64,000 nt of DNA, taken from positions 1,178,001 to 1,242,000 of the forward strand of contig NZ_FNON01000002.1 in the NCBI RefSeq assembly GCF_900107045.1, written 5' to 3'. Positions 51,030 through 60,115 of this stretch are shown piece by piece. How positions within the stretch are numbered: position 1 is the first letter of the stretch; every line of letters begins with the position of its first letter. This DNA comes from Amycolatopsis xylanica (GTDB taxonomy: Bacteria; Actinomycetota; Actinomycetes; Mycobacteriales; Pseudonocardiaceae). The position numbers were made by a program, and so were the translations under genes. Under the pieces are notes generated by a model. It was not told where the DNA came from. It searched no databases and saw nothing but the letters and a program-made list of their open reading frames with translations.

Positions 51030-51905
51030 GTGTCAGCTGTGTCAAGCGCTGTGGAACTCACTCCTCCAGGTCCCCGTGGAACTCCTCCCCTCTTCGCGCG
51101 GCTTGTCGACGACTCGGCGCTCTTCCCTCCCGCCGAGGTGAAGATGCCGGACGCGCTGCGGGCGCACTTCGAGACGAGGGCCGGCGAACACGCCGGTGTG
51201 CTGGGTGTTTTCCTGTGTCAGGCGTCGCGCCTGCCCGAGCTCATCACCGAGTTGATCAAGATCAAGCCGAAGCAGCCGCTGCCGCTTTCGCTGATCATCG
51301 ACACCGGGCTCGGCGGGGTGCCGAAGGCCATTTCGATCGTCGAGTCGCGCAGTGAGCTGCTCGCGCTGCGGATGGTCGAGATGCCGGCGCCGTCGGACGT
51401 CGACGAGGTCTGGCTGGAGCGCGTCTCCGAGTTCGTGCCGGAGGACGTCATCCGCGTGGTCGAGCCGCGGCGCGGGGTCGGCTGGCTCGACGGCGTGCGG
51501 AAGGTGATCGAGCACGGCAGCTGGCCGAAGATCCGCTGCGGCGGCCAGGCTGGCGAGAACTTTCCGAGCGTCGACGAGGTCGCCGACTTCCTGTCGGTGG
51601 TCAGTGGCGCCGAGGGCGCGTCCTTCAAGGCGACGAACAGCCTGCACCGCGCGGTGCGGCATACCGCGGAGGACTCCGGCTTCGTCCATCACGGCTTCCT
51701 GAACCTGATCGTGGCGTCCGCCCGCTGCCTGTCCGGTGGTGACGTGCGTGCCGCGCTCGAGTCGACGGACGGCGACGCGCTCGCGAAGGAGGCGAAATCG
51801 CTGTCCGAGCCGGCCGCCAAGGCCGTGCGCGGGCTCTTCGCGTCCTACGCGGCGGCCTCGTTCGACGAGCCGGTCGCCGATCTCGGGGAACTCGGGCTGT
51901 TGTGA
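51030..51905 (+). CDS. Conserved hypothetical linked to homogentisate degradation
   Basis: 291 residues from GTG 51030. It contains RLVDDSALFPPAEVKMPDAL, LSLIIDTGLGGVPKAIS and IRCGGQAGENFPSVDEVADF. No known domain is recognised; predicted secondary structure would be alpha/beta. It overlaps the IclR gene (GTGA) and is divergent from hmgA, so it probably belongs to tyrosine/homogentisate catabolism, perhaps as a missing isomerase/hydrolase step or a chaperone. That is inference only. Confidence 0.7.
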   Translation: MSAVSSAVELTPPGPRGTPPLFARLVDDSALFPPAEVKMPDALRAHFETRAGEHAGVLGVFLCQASRLPELITELIKIKPKQPLPLSLIIDTGLGGVPKAISIVESRSELLALRMVEMPAPSDVDEVWLERVSEFVPEDVIRVVEPRRGVGWLDGVRKVIEHGSWPKIRCGGQAGENFPSVDEVADFLSVVSGAEGASFKATNSLHRAVRHTAEDSGFVHHGFLNLIVASARCLSGGDVRAALESTDGDALAKEAKSLSEPAAKAVRGLFASYAAASFDEPVADLGELGLL

Positions 51906-52531
51906 CCGAGGGGTCGCTGACGCTCGATCGCGGGCTCGCGCTGCTTCAGGCGGTCGCGGACGCCGGTGGCGAGGCGGCGACCATCTCCGAGCTCGCGGTC
52001 GCCATCGGGGCCAGCCGCGCGGCCGTCTACCGGCTGCTGGTCCCGCTGTCCGAGCGCGGGCTCGTCTGGCGTGACGGGAACAAGGTGCGGCTCGGCGTCG
52101 GGCTGCTGCGGCTGGCGGGCGAGGTGCTGCCGCAGCTGAGGCAGGCGGCGCATCCGGTGCTGCGCGACCTGGCCGAGAAGGTCGGCGCGACGGCGCACCT
52201 GTCCGTCGCGCAAGGCAATCAGGCGCAGGCCGTCGCCGTGGTGGAGCCGTCGTGGACCAACTTCCACGTCGCGTACCGGGTCGGGAGCAGGCATCCGCTC
52301 ACCGCGGGCGCCGCCGGGAAGGCGATGGCGTTGCGGCCGTCCGACCGCCAAGCGTGGATCACGACCGTCGGCGAGCTGCAGTCGGGCGCGGTCGGCGTCG
52401 CGGCTCCCGTGCGCGGATTGCCGGGGTTGCGCGCGAGCGTCGGCGTGGTGTCGCTGGAGACGCTGGACGAGACCGTCGTCGGGCCTCAGGTGGTGGAGGC
52501 GGCCGCCGCGCTCACCGAGGTGCTGCGCTGA
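51902..52531 (+). CDS. IclR-family transcriptional regulator
   Basis: 209 residues from GTG 51902. The winged helix (about 5-60: TLDRGLALLQAVADAG, ISELAVAIGASRAAVYRLL) is followed by a shortened IclR effector domain (about 80-209: LRDLAEKVGATAHLSVAQ, TAGAAGKAMA). Typical members have about 250 residues. Adjacent hmgA makes a homogentisate- or tyrosine-related effector likely. The end overlaps the convergent DUF998 gene by 20 bp. Confidence 0.87.
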   Translation: MTEGSLTLDRGLALLQAVADAGGEAATISELAVAIGASRAAVYRLLVPLSERGLVWRDGNKVRLGVGLLRLAGEVLPQLRQAAHPVLRDLAEKVGATAHLSVAQGNQAQAVAVVEPSWTNFHVAYRVGSRHPLTAGAAGKAMALRPSDRQAWITTVGELQSGAVGVAAPVRGLPGLRASVGVVSLETLDETVVGPQVVEAAAALTEVLR

Positions 52532-53120
52532 GCAGTGGCCGCACCATGGTCGCCAGCAAGGCCAGGTCGATGGTGAACAGCAGCCGCTCGAACAGGCCGA
52601 GCGTCAGCTGCGGGCCGGTGAGCAGCTTGAACAGGAAGCCGCCGAAGACCAGCGCGATGCTGACGATGCTCGCGGTCGCGAGCCTGCGGATGGTCGTCCG
52701 GCGCGGTTCCCACGGGCAGTTCACGTTGCCGGCGCGGGTGAGCGTCAGCGCCGCGGACGGCAGCGCGATGAACGCGGCCAGCGCCGCGTAGTTGTGCACC
52801 TGCCCGGACAGCGAACGCGCCGCGCCCTCCGGGTCGACCGGGAACGCGGCGACGATCAGCAGGCCGAGGCTCCAGACACCGAGCAACACGAGCACCGAGC
52901 GCTGACGGCGCGCCTTCGCGATGCCGGCCAGCAGCGCGACCGAGCCGAGCGCGAGCGCCAGGCACATCGCGCTGAACAGCGGCGCTGCCGACGAGCCGCC
53001 GTAGACGTACTCGCTGAGCGTGTGCCAGACCGGGCTGATCCGGCTCGACAGCCGCAGGTGCAGATCGGCCGCGATCGCGACCGCGACGGCCATTCCGGCG
53101 AGTGCGAGCCGCCCGTGCAC
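52512..53120 (-). CDS. DUF998 membrane protein
   Basis: 202 residues from GTG 53120, with about six helices. The DUF998 features are WHTLSEYVYGG after helix 1, LLIVAAFPVDPEG in the middle and VHNYAALAAFIALPSAALTL. Function not known. Confidence 0.82.
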   Translation of the reverse strand: MHGRLALAGMAVAVAIAADLHLRLSSRISPVWHTLSEYVYGGSSAAPLFSAMCLALALGSVALLAGIAKARRQRSVLVLLGVWSLGLLIVAAFPVDPEGAARSLSGQVHNYAALAAFIALPSAALTLTRAGNVNCPWEPRRTTIRRLATASIVSIALVFGGFLFKLLTGPQLTLGLFERLLFTIDLALLATMVRPLLSAAPR

Positions 53121-53216
53121 GGGGGAGACGGGGGTGCTCAGAGCAGGCTCCAGTTCATCGCTGGTTCATCTGGACGTTCTGTCCAGGCTACCGAGCGGAC
53201 CTGTGAGAGCCAAAAA

Positions 53217-53822
53217 TTACGCGAGCAACAGTGCCTGAATGGCCGCGAAAAGGGCGAACCCGGCGAAAATGAAGCCCGCGACGCGCTGAATCAGCTTCGG
53301 CCGGATCCGGCTGCGCACCTTCGCGCCGATGAACACCGCCAGCCCCGCGACCGTGACCAAAGCGACGAAAGCGCCGAGACCGACCGCGAACGGCTGACCG
53401 AGCCGCGCGGCCAGGCTGGCCGTCGCGAGCTGGGAAGCGTCACCCCACTCGGCGGCGAACAGCACGCCGAACGAGGTCAGCGCCGACCGCGCGAAAGTCG
53501 CGGCAGACGGCCCGGAGCGCGAGGCGTCCTCGCCGCCGTCCTTGCCAGGGGTGAAGCCTTCGCGCAGCAGCATGAACGCGCCGATCCCGAACAGCACGGC
53601 CACGATCGCGGCCAGCAGGATTTCCGGCAGCAATTTCAGCGCGCTGCCGAACAGGACAGCGAAGAGACATTGCACGGCGAATGCGACGCAGACGCCGGCG
53701 AATACCGGAGCGGCACGGAAACGCGTTGTCAGCACCAGGGTGGCGACCAATGTCTTGTCCGGCAGCTCGACGGCAAGCACTAGGCCGAATGCGCTGATCA
53801 GCGCCCACATCGCGGGTGACAT
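53217..53822 (-). CDS. GDT1/TMEM165 (UPF0016) family cation transporter
   Basis: 201 residues from ATG 53822 (the frame opens 27 bp earlier with TTG). It carries both copies of the family motif: VLAVELPDKTLVATLVL near the start and FAAEWGDASQLATASLA in the middle. Six helices and a charged loop (FTPGKDGGEDASRSG). The family moves Mn2+/Ca2+ across membranes, often as Mn export in bacteria. Confidence 0.88.
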   Translation of the reverse strand: MSPAMWALISAFGLVLAVELPDKTLVATLVLTTRFRAAPVFAGVCVAFAVQCLFAVLFGSALKLLPEILLAAIVAVLFGIGAFMLLREGFTPGKDGGEDASRSGPSAATFARSALTSFGVLFAAEWGDASQLATASLAARLGQPFAVGLGAFVALVTVAGLAVFIGAKVRSRIRPKLIQRVAGFIFAGFALFAAIQALLLA

Positions 53823-53989
53823 CGGTTTCTCACGCCCCTTCCTCTGCAACGATAAAGGGCGCGTTCAGAGGATTCAAGGAGATCGGATTTGCGAATCGAC
53901 GGTTTTGGTGGCGATCCATTTGTTTTGTCGGCCGGGCGGAAATGCGTTTTCGGCATGCCGAATTCCGATTTCCGGGTAGGGTGACTCTT

Positions 53990-54304
53990 ATGGAACACGT
54001 TGTCGTGACGACCACCGCCGGGTCCGAGGAAGCCGCCCGCGCGCTCGCCACCGGCGCGATCGAGGCCCGGCTTGGCGCCTGCGCCCAGATCGTCGGCCCG
54101 CTCACCAGCGTCTACCGCTGGGAGGGCGTCGTCCAGACCGAGACCGAGTGGCGCGTCGAGATCAAGGCGGCGGCCCGGCGCGCGCCGGAGCTGACCGAGT
54201 ACCTCAAGACCGAGCACGCCTATGACGTGCCGGAGGTCATCGTGACGCCGATCGTGGGCGGCAGCGCCGAGTACCTGGCGTGGCTCACCGAAGAGACCCG
54301 CTGA
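53990..54304 (+). CDS. cutA: CutA divalent-cation tolerance protein
   Basis: 104 residues, the usual CutA length. RLGACAQIVGPLTSVYRWEG, VQTETEWRVEIKA and YDVPEVIVTPIVGG are family hallmarks. It forms a cytoplasmic trimer linked to metal tolerance. It is divergent from the GDT1-type transporter, so both may serve metal balance. Confidence 0.93.
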   Translation: MEHVVVTTTAGSEEAARALATGAIEARLGACAQIVGPLTSVYRWEGVVQTETEWRVEIKAAARRAPELTEYLKTEHAYDVPEVIVTPIVGGSAEYLAWLTEETR

Positions 54305-54350
54305 GTCGTGAGTGATACGGCCGGTTCTAACCGGCCTAAACACTCACGAC
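54305..54350. terminator. Two-tier hairpin after cutA (repeat family B, copy 2)
   Basis: GTCGTGAGTG (54305-54314) pairs with CACTCACGAC (54341-54350). Inside, GGCCGGTT (54319-54326) pairs with AACCGGCC (54329-54336). Both stems are perfect, separated by symmetrical 4-nt internal loops. It shares GGTTCTAACCG with the hairpin at 165-207. Confidence 0.7.
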
Positions 54351-54358
54351 CCCTGGGC

Positions 54359-54372
54359 AGGACCTAAGTCCC
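54359..54372. promoter_or_regulatory. DosR/DevR-like box upstream of cydA
   Basis: AGGACCTAAGTCCC matches the core of the DosR consensus GGGACTTTAGTCCC (W allowed) at 12 of 14 positions. It lies 59 bp before the cydA start. A DevS/DevR-like pair stands at the end of the same locus. Confidence 0.5.
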
Positions 54373-54430
54373 GGCATGATCAGGACCACTTGAACTGGCG
54401 GCGGGGACCACGGCGGAGCACGCTCGGTTC

Positions 54431-55921
54431 GTGGACGTCTTGGCACTCGCTCGCTGGCAGTTCGGTATCACCACCGTCTACCACTTCCTGATGGTCCCGC
54501 TGACCATCGGACTCTCCCTGCTCGTCGCCGGTATGCAGACCGCGTGGGTGCGCACGGGGGACCTGAAGTACCTGAAGATGACCAAGTTCTGGGGCAAGCT
54601 GCTGCTGGTCAACTTCGCCATGGGCGTGGTGACCGGGCTGGTGCAGGAGTTCCAGTTCGGGATGACCTGGAGCGCGTACTCGCGGTTCGTCGGCGACGTG
54701 TTCGGGGCGCCGCTGGCGATGGAGGGCCTGTTCGCGTTCTTCATCGAGTCGACGTTCCTGGGGCTGTGGATCTTCGGGTGGGACCGGCTGTCCAAAAAGG
54801 TCCATTTGGCCTGTGCCTGGGCGTTTTCGCTGGCGACCATGGCTTCCGCGTACTTCATCCTGGCGGCGAACTCGTGGATGCAGCACCCGGTCGGCGCGGA
54901 GATCGTCGACGGGCGGCCGCGGCTGACGTCGATCGGCGCGGTGCTCACCAACAACACGGCGCTGGCCGCCATCCCGCACACGATCGCCGGTGCTTTCTCG
55001 GTCGCGGCCGCGTTCCTGGTCGGGGTCGCGGCGTGGCACCTGTGGCGCAAGCGGGAGCAGGCGGACGAGCCGCACCGTGACGTCTGGCGGGCTTCGCTGC
55101 GGCTCGGTGGCTGGGTCGGCGTGGTCGCGTTCGCGGCGCTGGCCGTTACGGGTGACGCGCAGGGCAAGCTGATGTTCGAGCAGCAGCCGATGAAGATGGC
55201 TTCGGCGGAAGCCTTGTGCCACACCGAAAAGCCGGCCAGCTTCTCGATCATCGCGATCGGGGACGTGCGCGGGGCGAACTGCGAGGACGTCAAGACGTTC
55301 AGCGTGCCCGCGCTGCTCTCGTTCTTGGCGCACAACGACTTCTCGACCGAGGTCAAGGGTGTCGAGGACCTGATCACCGAGTACCAGGCGAAGTACGGGA
55401 CCAACTACCCGGTCGACCCGGCGCTCGGCGAGCTTTCGGGCAAGCCGATCGACTACGTGCCGAACCTGCCGGTCACCTACTGGGGCTTCCGGATGATGAT
55501 CGGGTTCGGCGCGGTCGGGGCCGGGGTCGGCGTGCTGGCGCTGTGGTTCACGCGGCGCGGGCGGATCCCGTCGACCAAGTGGGGGCCGCGGATCGCGATG
55601 CTCGCGATCGCGACGCCGTTCCTCGGCAACAGCGCGGGCTGGATCTTCACGGAGATGGGCCGTCAGCCGTTCGTGGTGGCGCCTAATCCGTCCGGTGTGG
55701 ACGGAGTGTGGATGTTCACCGCCCGCGCGGTGTCGCAGTTGTCCACAGGTGAGGTGTGGACATCCTTGATCAGCTTGACCCTGGTCTACGCGGCACTCGG
55801 GGTGGTCGAGCTCTACCTCATGCGCAAGTACGTCACCGGGGGCGTCGACGCGGTCATGCCACCGCAGAAACCCAAGAGCCCCAAGGAATCCGGCACCGAA
55901 CCACTGTCGTTCGCCTACTAG
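54431..55921 (+). CDS. cydA: Cytochrome bd oxidase subunit I
   Basis: 496 residues from GTG 54431, nine helices. It oxidises quinol and, with CydB, reduces O2 to water at very low oxygen. Seen are ARWQFGITTVYHFLMVPLTI (heme ligand His 19), IPHTIAGAF (His), GLVQEFQFGMTWSAYSRFVG and EMGRQPFVV (GRQP). It has a short Q-loop form, as expected for Gram-positive bd oxidases. The C-terminal coding sequence includes two DnaA-box-like words. Confidence 0.93.
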   Translation: MDVLALARWQFGITTVYHFLMVPLTIGLSLLVAGMQTAWVRTGDLKYLKMTKFWGKLLLVNFAMGVVTGLVQEFQFGMTWSAYSRFVGDVFGAPLAMEGLFAFFIESTFLGLWIFGWDRLSKKVHLACAWAFSLATMASAYFILAANSWMQHPVGAEIVDGRPRLTSIGAVLTNNTALAAIPHTIAGAFSVAAAFLVGVAAWHLWRKREQADEPHRDVWRASLRLGGWVGVVAFAALAVTGDAQGKLMFEQQPMKMASAEALCHTEKPASFSIIAIGDVRGANCEDVKTFSVPALLSFLAHNDFSTEVKGVEDLITEYQAKYGTNYPVDPALGELSGKPIDYVPNLPVTYWGFRMMIGFGAVGAGVGVLALWFTRRGRIPSTKWGPRIAMLAIATPFLGNSAGWIFTEMGRQPFVVAPNPSGVDGVWMFTARAVSQLSTGEVWTSLISLTLVYAALGVVELYLMRKYVTGGVDAVMPPQKPKSPKESGTEPLSFAY

Positions 55922-56054
55922 GAAAAGCCGTGAACCCCAGCATCCCATCCCCCGCCACTCCCAGGGGGCCGGCCCCACGTCCATCGTATCGGCGCCAGGC
56001 CTCCGAGCGGCTGTCCACAGGTGATCTGTGGACAACCATCCCCATTGTGGATAA
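55739..56054. promoter_or_regulatory. Cluster of DnaA-box-like 9-mers at the cydA end and cydA-cydB gap
   Basis: TTGTCCACA at 55739-55747 (inside cydA); the reverse-complement type TGTGGACAT at 55755-55763; CTGTCCACA at 56011-56019; TGTGGACAA at 56027-56035 and TGTGGATAA at 56046-56054 on the other strand. Three are exact DnaA boxes (TTGTCCACA or TTATCCACA). The 271-bp cydA-cydB gap otherwise holds no ORF. Confidence 0.45.
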
Positions 56055-56117
56055 CTCCGGGGTGCCGGGCCGGATTCGCCCGGAAGTGTCAGTCGGCCGT
56101 GGTATTGGCGACGCAGC

Positions 56118-56152
56118 GGGACTGTGGGCCCATCGGGGGCGCCCACAGTCCC
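56118..56152. terminator. Perfect 12-bp hairpin before cydB
   Basis: GGGACTGTGGGC (56118-56129) and GCCCACAGTCCC (56141-56152) with an 11-nt loop, 41 bp before the cydB ATG. It may attenuate read-through between cydA and cydB or protect a processed end. Confidence 0.55.
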
Positions 56153-56192
56153 AGCGCGGAGAACACCGCGGAGAACAACGAAAGGACGCGGC

Positions 56193-57185
56193 ATGAGCCT
56201 CGAAACGCTGTGGTTCTGCGTCATCGCCCTCTTCTGGCTGGGCTACCTCTTCCTCGAGGGCTTCGACTTCGGCGTCGGCATGCTCCTGCCGTTCCTCAGC
56301 AGGGACAACACCGAACGCCGCCTGATGATCAACACGATCGGCCCGGTCTGGGACGGCAACGAGGTCTGGCTGATCGTCGCGGTCGCGGCCACCTTCGCCG
56401 CGTTCCCCGGCTGGTACGCCTCGCTGCTTTCGGGCAGCTACCTGGTGATCCTCCTGATCGTGCTGGCGCTCATCGGCCGCGGCGTCGCGTTCGAGTACCG
56501 CGGCAAGGTCGACTCCGCCAAGTGGCGCGCAGCTTTCGACAAACTGATTGTCTTCGGCTCCTGGGTGCCGCCGCTCGGCGTCGGGCTGCTGCTCGCGACC
56601 ACGGTCCTCGGCCTCCCGCTCGACGCCAACGGCAACCGCATCGGCTCGCCGTTCGAGGCGATCCGCTGGGACACGCTGCTCGGCGCGCTCGCCATCGTCG
56701 GCTTCTCGCTCGTGCACGGCGCGACCTTCCTCGCGCTCAAGACCAGCGGCGACTTCCGCGAACGCGCCAAGAAGACCGCGCTGCGACTGTTCCCCGCTCT
56801 GCTCCCGCTCCTCGCGTTCCTGGTGCTGATCCAGGTACGCGAAGGCGAAGCCTGGACGGTCATCCCGCTCGTCATCGCGCTCGTCGCGGCACCGATCGCC
56901 TGGTGGCGACTGCGAAGCGACCGTGACGGCCAGGCGTTCGCCGCGCTCGGCCTACTCATGGTCGCGACGGCCGTGACGATGTTCGGCGCGCTGTTCCCGG
57001 CGGTCCTCCCGTCGACCGGCGATCCGGCCAACACCCTGACCGTCGCCAAGGCGGCCTCGAGCCCGTACACGCTCGAAGTGATGACCTGGGTCTCCGCGTT
57101 CGGTGCGCCCGCCGTGCTCATCTACCAGGGCTGGACCTACTGGGTGTTCCGCAAGCGGCTGTCCACCGCGCACATCCCGTCATGA
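56193..57185 (+). CDS. cydB: Cytochrome bd oxidase subunit II
   Basis: 330 residues from ATG 56193 (AAAGGA upstream). Nine-helix partner of CydA. GYLFLEGFDFGVGMLLPF and TIGPVWDGNEVWLIVAVA are the family signatures near residues 15-75. The CydDC gene overlaps its stop (ATGA). Confidence 0.95.
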   Translation: MSLETLWFCVIALFWLGYLFLEGFDFGVGMLLPFLSRDNTERRLMINTIGPVWDGNEVWLIVAVAATFAAFPGWYASLLSGSYLVILLIVLALIGRGVAFEYRGKVDSAKWRAAFDKLIVFGSWVPPLGVGLLLATTVLGLPLDANGNRIGSPFEAIRWDTLLGALAIVGFSLVHGATFLALKTSGDFRERAKKTALRLFPALLPLLAFLVLIQVREGEAWTVIPLVIALVAAPIAWWRLRSDRDGQAFAALGLLMVATAVTMFGALFPAVLPSTGDPANTLTVAKAASSPYTLEVMTWVSAFGAPAVLIYQGWTYWVFRKRLSTAHIPS

Positions 57186-60115
57186 TCATCCCGAAGCGCG
57201 CGCTGGCGGCGACCGGCGCGCTCGCGCTGGTCAACGCCGGATTGCTCGTCGCGCAGGCATTCCTGCTCGCCGACGCGCTCGCCCAATTGGTCCACAATGG
57301 ACGCCCGGACAACCTGGCGTTCCTCGCCGCCACGGTCATCGGACGGGCGGGCATCAGCTGGGCGACCAAGGTCGTCAGCGCCCGCGCGGCCGCCGGCGCC
57401 AAGGAGGAGCTGCGCGCCAAGGCCGTCGACCACGCGCTGCGCCTCGGCCCGGAGTGGATCCAGCGTCATGGCACCGCCGAGCTGACCACGTTGACCACCA
57501 AGGGGCTCGACGCGCTCGATGCCTACTTCACCACCTACCTGCCCGCGCTGGTCACGGCCGCGGTCGTGCCGCTCGGCGCCGGCGCCGCGGTGCTGTTCGC
57601 CGACTGGCCGTCCGCAGTGATCCTCGTGGTGACCGTGCCGCTGCTGCCGATGTTCGCGATCCTGGTCGGCAAGTACACCGCCGACCGCGTCCCGAAGGCG
57701 ACCGACGCCGCGCACGCGTTGTCCGCGACGCTGCTCGAACTCGTCCGCGCACTCCCCGTGCTCGCCGCGTTCCGGCGCGCGGAAGCGCAGGCCGAGACCG
57801 TGCGCCGGGTGTCGGACCGCCATCGCCGCGCCACGGTCCAGACGCTCAAGACCGCCTTCGCCTCGGCATTCGTGCTTGAACTCGCGGCCACGCTGTCGGT
57901 CGCGGTGGTCGCCGTCGTCATCGGCGTGCGGCTCGTGTCGGGCGATCTGTCGCTCGCGATCGGGCTGGGCGTGCTCATCCTGGTTCCCGAGTGCTACCAG
58001 CCGCTGCGTTCGGTCGGCGCGGCCTTCCACGCCAGCGAAGACGGCGTCGAAGCCGTTCGCCGCGTCACCGAAATCCTCGACGAGCCCGCGCCTGCCGAGG
58101 GCACCACGAAGCCGTCGAAAGGCCTGGTCCGCGTCGACGGCCTGCGCGTGGGAGACCGTGAGGGCGAGTCGTTCACCGTGCGGCCTGGCGAGATCGCCTG
58201 GCTCCGCGCGCCGAGCGGCGCCGGGAAGTCGACTACCTTGGCCGCGCTGCTCGGATTCGTCCAGCCGACGGACGGCACGATCACCGTCGACGGCCACGCG
58301 CTGGCCGGCTTCGACCGCGTCGCCTGGCGCAAGGAGATCGCCTGGGTCCCGCAGTCGCCGCGCTTCACCGGCGGCACGGTGCGCGGCGAACTCGAACTCG
58401 CGGGCGAGTTCACCGACGTCCCGCTCGGCCTCGACGATTTCCTGGACCGCCAAGTCAGCGAACTCTCCATCGGTGAACGCCAGCGCGTCGCCGTCGCACG
58501 CGCGCTCGTCCGCGTCCGCAACGGCGCCTGGCTGCTGCTGCTCGACGAGCCGACCGCGCATCTCGACGCCGGGCACACCGCCGAGGTGATGATCGCCGTC
58601 CAGGCCGCGGCGGACGCGGGCGCCGCCGTCGTCATCGCCGCACATGACCGCACGAAACCCGTCGAGGTTCCGGCTGGCGCGGCGCCGCCGATCCGCCGCC
58701 AGACCGCGAACCGCACGAAACCCAGCCTCCGCGAGCTCATCGACGGCCACCTGCTCGCCGGAGCGGCGCTGGGTTCACTGGCGCTGCTGGCCGGAATAGC
58801 GCTGACGGCGACCTCGGCCTGGCTGATCGCCAAAGCCTCGCTCCAGCCGCCGATGCTCACCCTGACGGTCGCGATCGTCGGCGTCCGCGCGTTCGGACTC
58901 GGCCGCGCCACCCTGCGCTACTGGGAACGCCTGGTCACGCACGACGCGGCCTTCCGCATCGCGGGCCGCCTGCGCGTGCGCACCTGGCTCAAACTCAGCC
59001 GCATCGACGCCGCCGAAGGCCGCCAGCGGCTGGTCGACGACGTCGACACCGTCCGCGATCTGCTGCCGCGCACGCTTACTCCGCCGCTCATCGCGGCGCT
59101 GGTCGTCGCGGGCGCGGTCGCCGTCCAGACCGCGATCCTCCCGGCGGCAGGTCTCGTGCTCACCGTCGCCGCGCTCATCGGTGGACTCGCGGCTCCCGCA
59201 CTCGCGCTCAAGCTCGAACGGAACTCGACGTTCGCGCTCGCCACCGGCCGCCGCCTGGTGACCACGCGACTGCTCGGCCTCTTCGAATCCTCGGCCGAGC
59301 TGATGGCGTTCGGCGCGGACCGCCTTCGACGCCGCGAACTCGCCGAAGCCGATGCCACACTCGCCGCCAGCGCGCGACGCCAGGCGTTCGGAGCGGGAGC
59401 GGCCGAAGCACTCATCGCACTGGCCATGGGCGCCGCGGCGGTCATCTGCACTTTCATCGCCGCCCCCGGCGTCGAAGCGCCGATCGTGGCACTCGTCCCG
59501 CTCGCGCTCGCCGAAGTCCTCGTCATGCTCCCGCCCGTCGCCCAGCATTGGGACGAGCTGCGCCAAGCACACGCCCGCCTCGAAATCCCGGCCGAGCCCC
59601 CACTCGAACTCATGGAAATCGAGCTCCCGCAAGGCAAGTACGTCGCCGTCGTCGGACCGTCGGGAGCCGGGAAGTCGACACTGCTCGCCAGGCTCGCCGT
59701 CACGCACCGCGTGGCGTGGGCGCCGCAGGAGCCGCAGCTCGTCGCCACCACGGTCGCCGAAAACCTCCGGCTCGGCGACCCCACGGCCACCGACGAGCAA
59801 CTCCGCGAGGCACTCGACCTGGCCGTTCTGCCCGACATCGCACTCGAACGCCTGCTCGGCAGCGGCGGAACCGGCCTCTCCGGCGGCGAAGCCCAGCGCG
59901 TCGCGCTCGCTCGCGCGCTGCTCGCGGCCCCGGACGCCGACGTCGTGCTCCTCGACGAACCCACCGCACACCTCGACGAGCCGACCGCGCGCAAGCTGCG
60001 CGCCAACCTCCGGCGCGCGCTCGACGGCCACACGGTCATCCAGGTCACCCACCACGCCGACGAAGCGGATGACGCTGACCTCGTCTGGGAGGTCCGCGCC
60101 GGCCAGGTCGTCTAA
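57182..60115 (+). CDS. cydDC: Fused CydDC ABC transporter for bd-oxidase assembly
   Basis: 977 residues containing two complete ABC half-transporters. First: membrane domain (about 1-300), Walker A APSGAGKSTTLAAL (near 345), signature VSELSIGERQRVAVAR, Walker B LLLLDEPTAHLD. Second: membrane domain (about 515-800), Walker A VGPSGAGKSTLLARL (near 828), signature LSGGEAQRVALAR, Walker B VVLLDEPTAHLDE. The family exports thiols/heme-related compounds to allow bd oxidase assembly. The fusion is common in actinomycetes. The next start overlaps the stop by one base (TAATG). Confidence 0.93.
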   Translation: MIIPKRALAATGALALVNAGLLVAQAFLLADALAQLVHNGRPDNLAFLAATVIGRAGISWATKVVSARAAAGAKEELRAKAVDHALRLGPEWIQRHGTAELTTLTTKGLDALDAYFTTYLPALVTAAVVPLGAGAAVLFADWPSAVILVVTVPLLPMFAILVGKYTADRVPKATDAAHALSATLLELVRALPVLAAFRRAEAQAETVRRVSDRHRRATVQTLKTAFASAFVLELAATLSVAVVAVVIGVRLVSGDLSLAIGLGVLILVPECYQPLRSVGAAFHASEDGVEAVRRVTEILDEPAPAEGTTKPSKGLVRVDGLRVGDREGESFTVRPGEIAWLRAPSGAGKSTTLAALLGFVQPTDGTITVDGHALAGFDRVAWRKEIAWVPQSPRFTGGTVRGELELAGEFTDVPLGLDDFLDRQVSELSIGERQRVAVARALVRVRNGAWLLLLDEPTAHLDAGHTAEVMIAVQAAADAGAAVVIAAHDRTKPVEVPAGAAPPIRRQTANRTKPSLRELIDGHLLAGAALGSLALLAGIALTATSAWLIAKASLQPPMLTLTVAIVGVRAFGLGRATLRYWERLVTHDAAFRIAGRLRVRTWLKLSRIDAAEGRQRLVDDVDTVRDLLPRTLTPPLIAALVVAGAVAVQTAILPAAGLVLTVAALIGGLAAPALALKLERNSTFALATGRRLVTTRLLGLFESSAELMAFGADRLRRRELAEADATLAASARRQAFGAGAAEALIALAMGAAAVICTFIAAPGVEAPIVALVPLALAEVLVMLPPVAQHWDELRQAHARLEIPAEPPLELMEIELPQGKYVAVVGPSGAGKSTLLARLAVTHRVAWAPQEPQLVATTVAENLRLGDPTATDEQLREALDLAVLPDIALERLLGSGGTGLSGGEAQRVALARALLAAPDADVVLLDEPTAHLDEPTARKLRANLRRALDGHTVIQVTHHADEADDADLVWEVRAGQVV

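Noticed and set aside
53823..53989. Manganese (yybP-ykoY) riboswitch upstream of the GDT1-type gene
   Set aside because: The family often has one, but the leader here shows none of the conserved riboswitch stems or loops that I can recognise.
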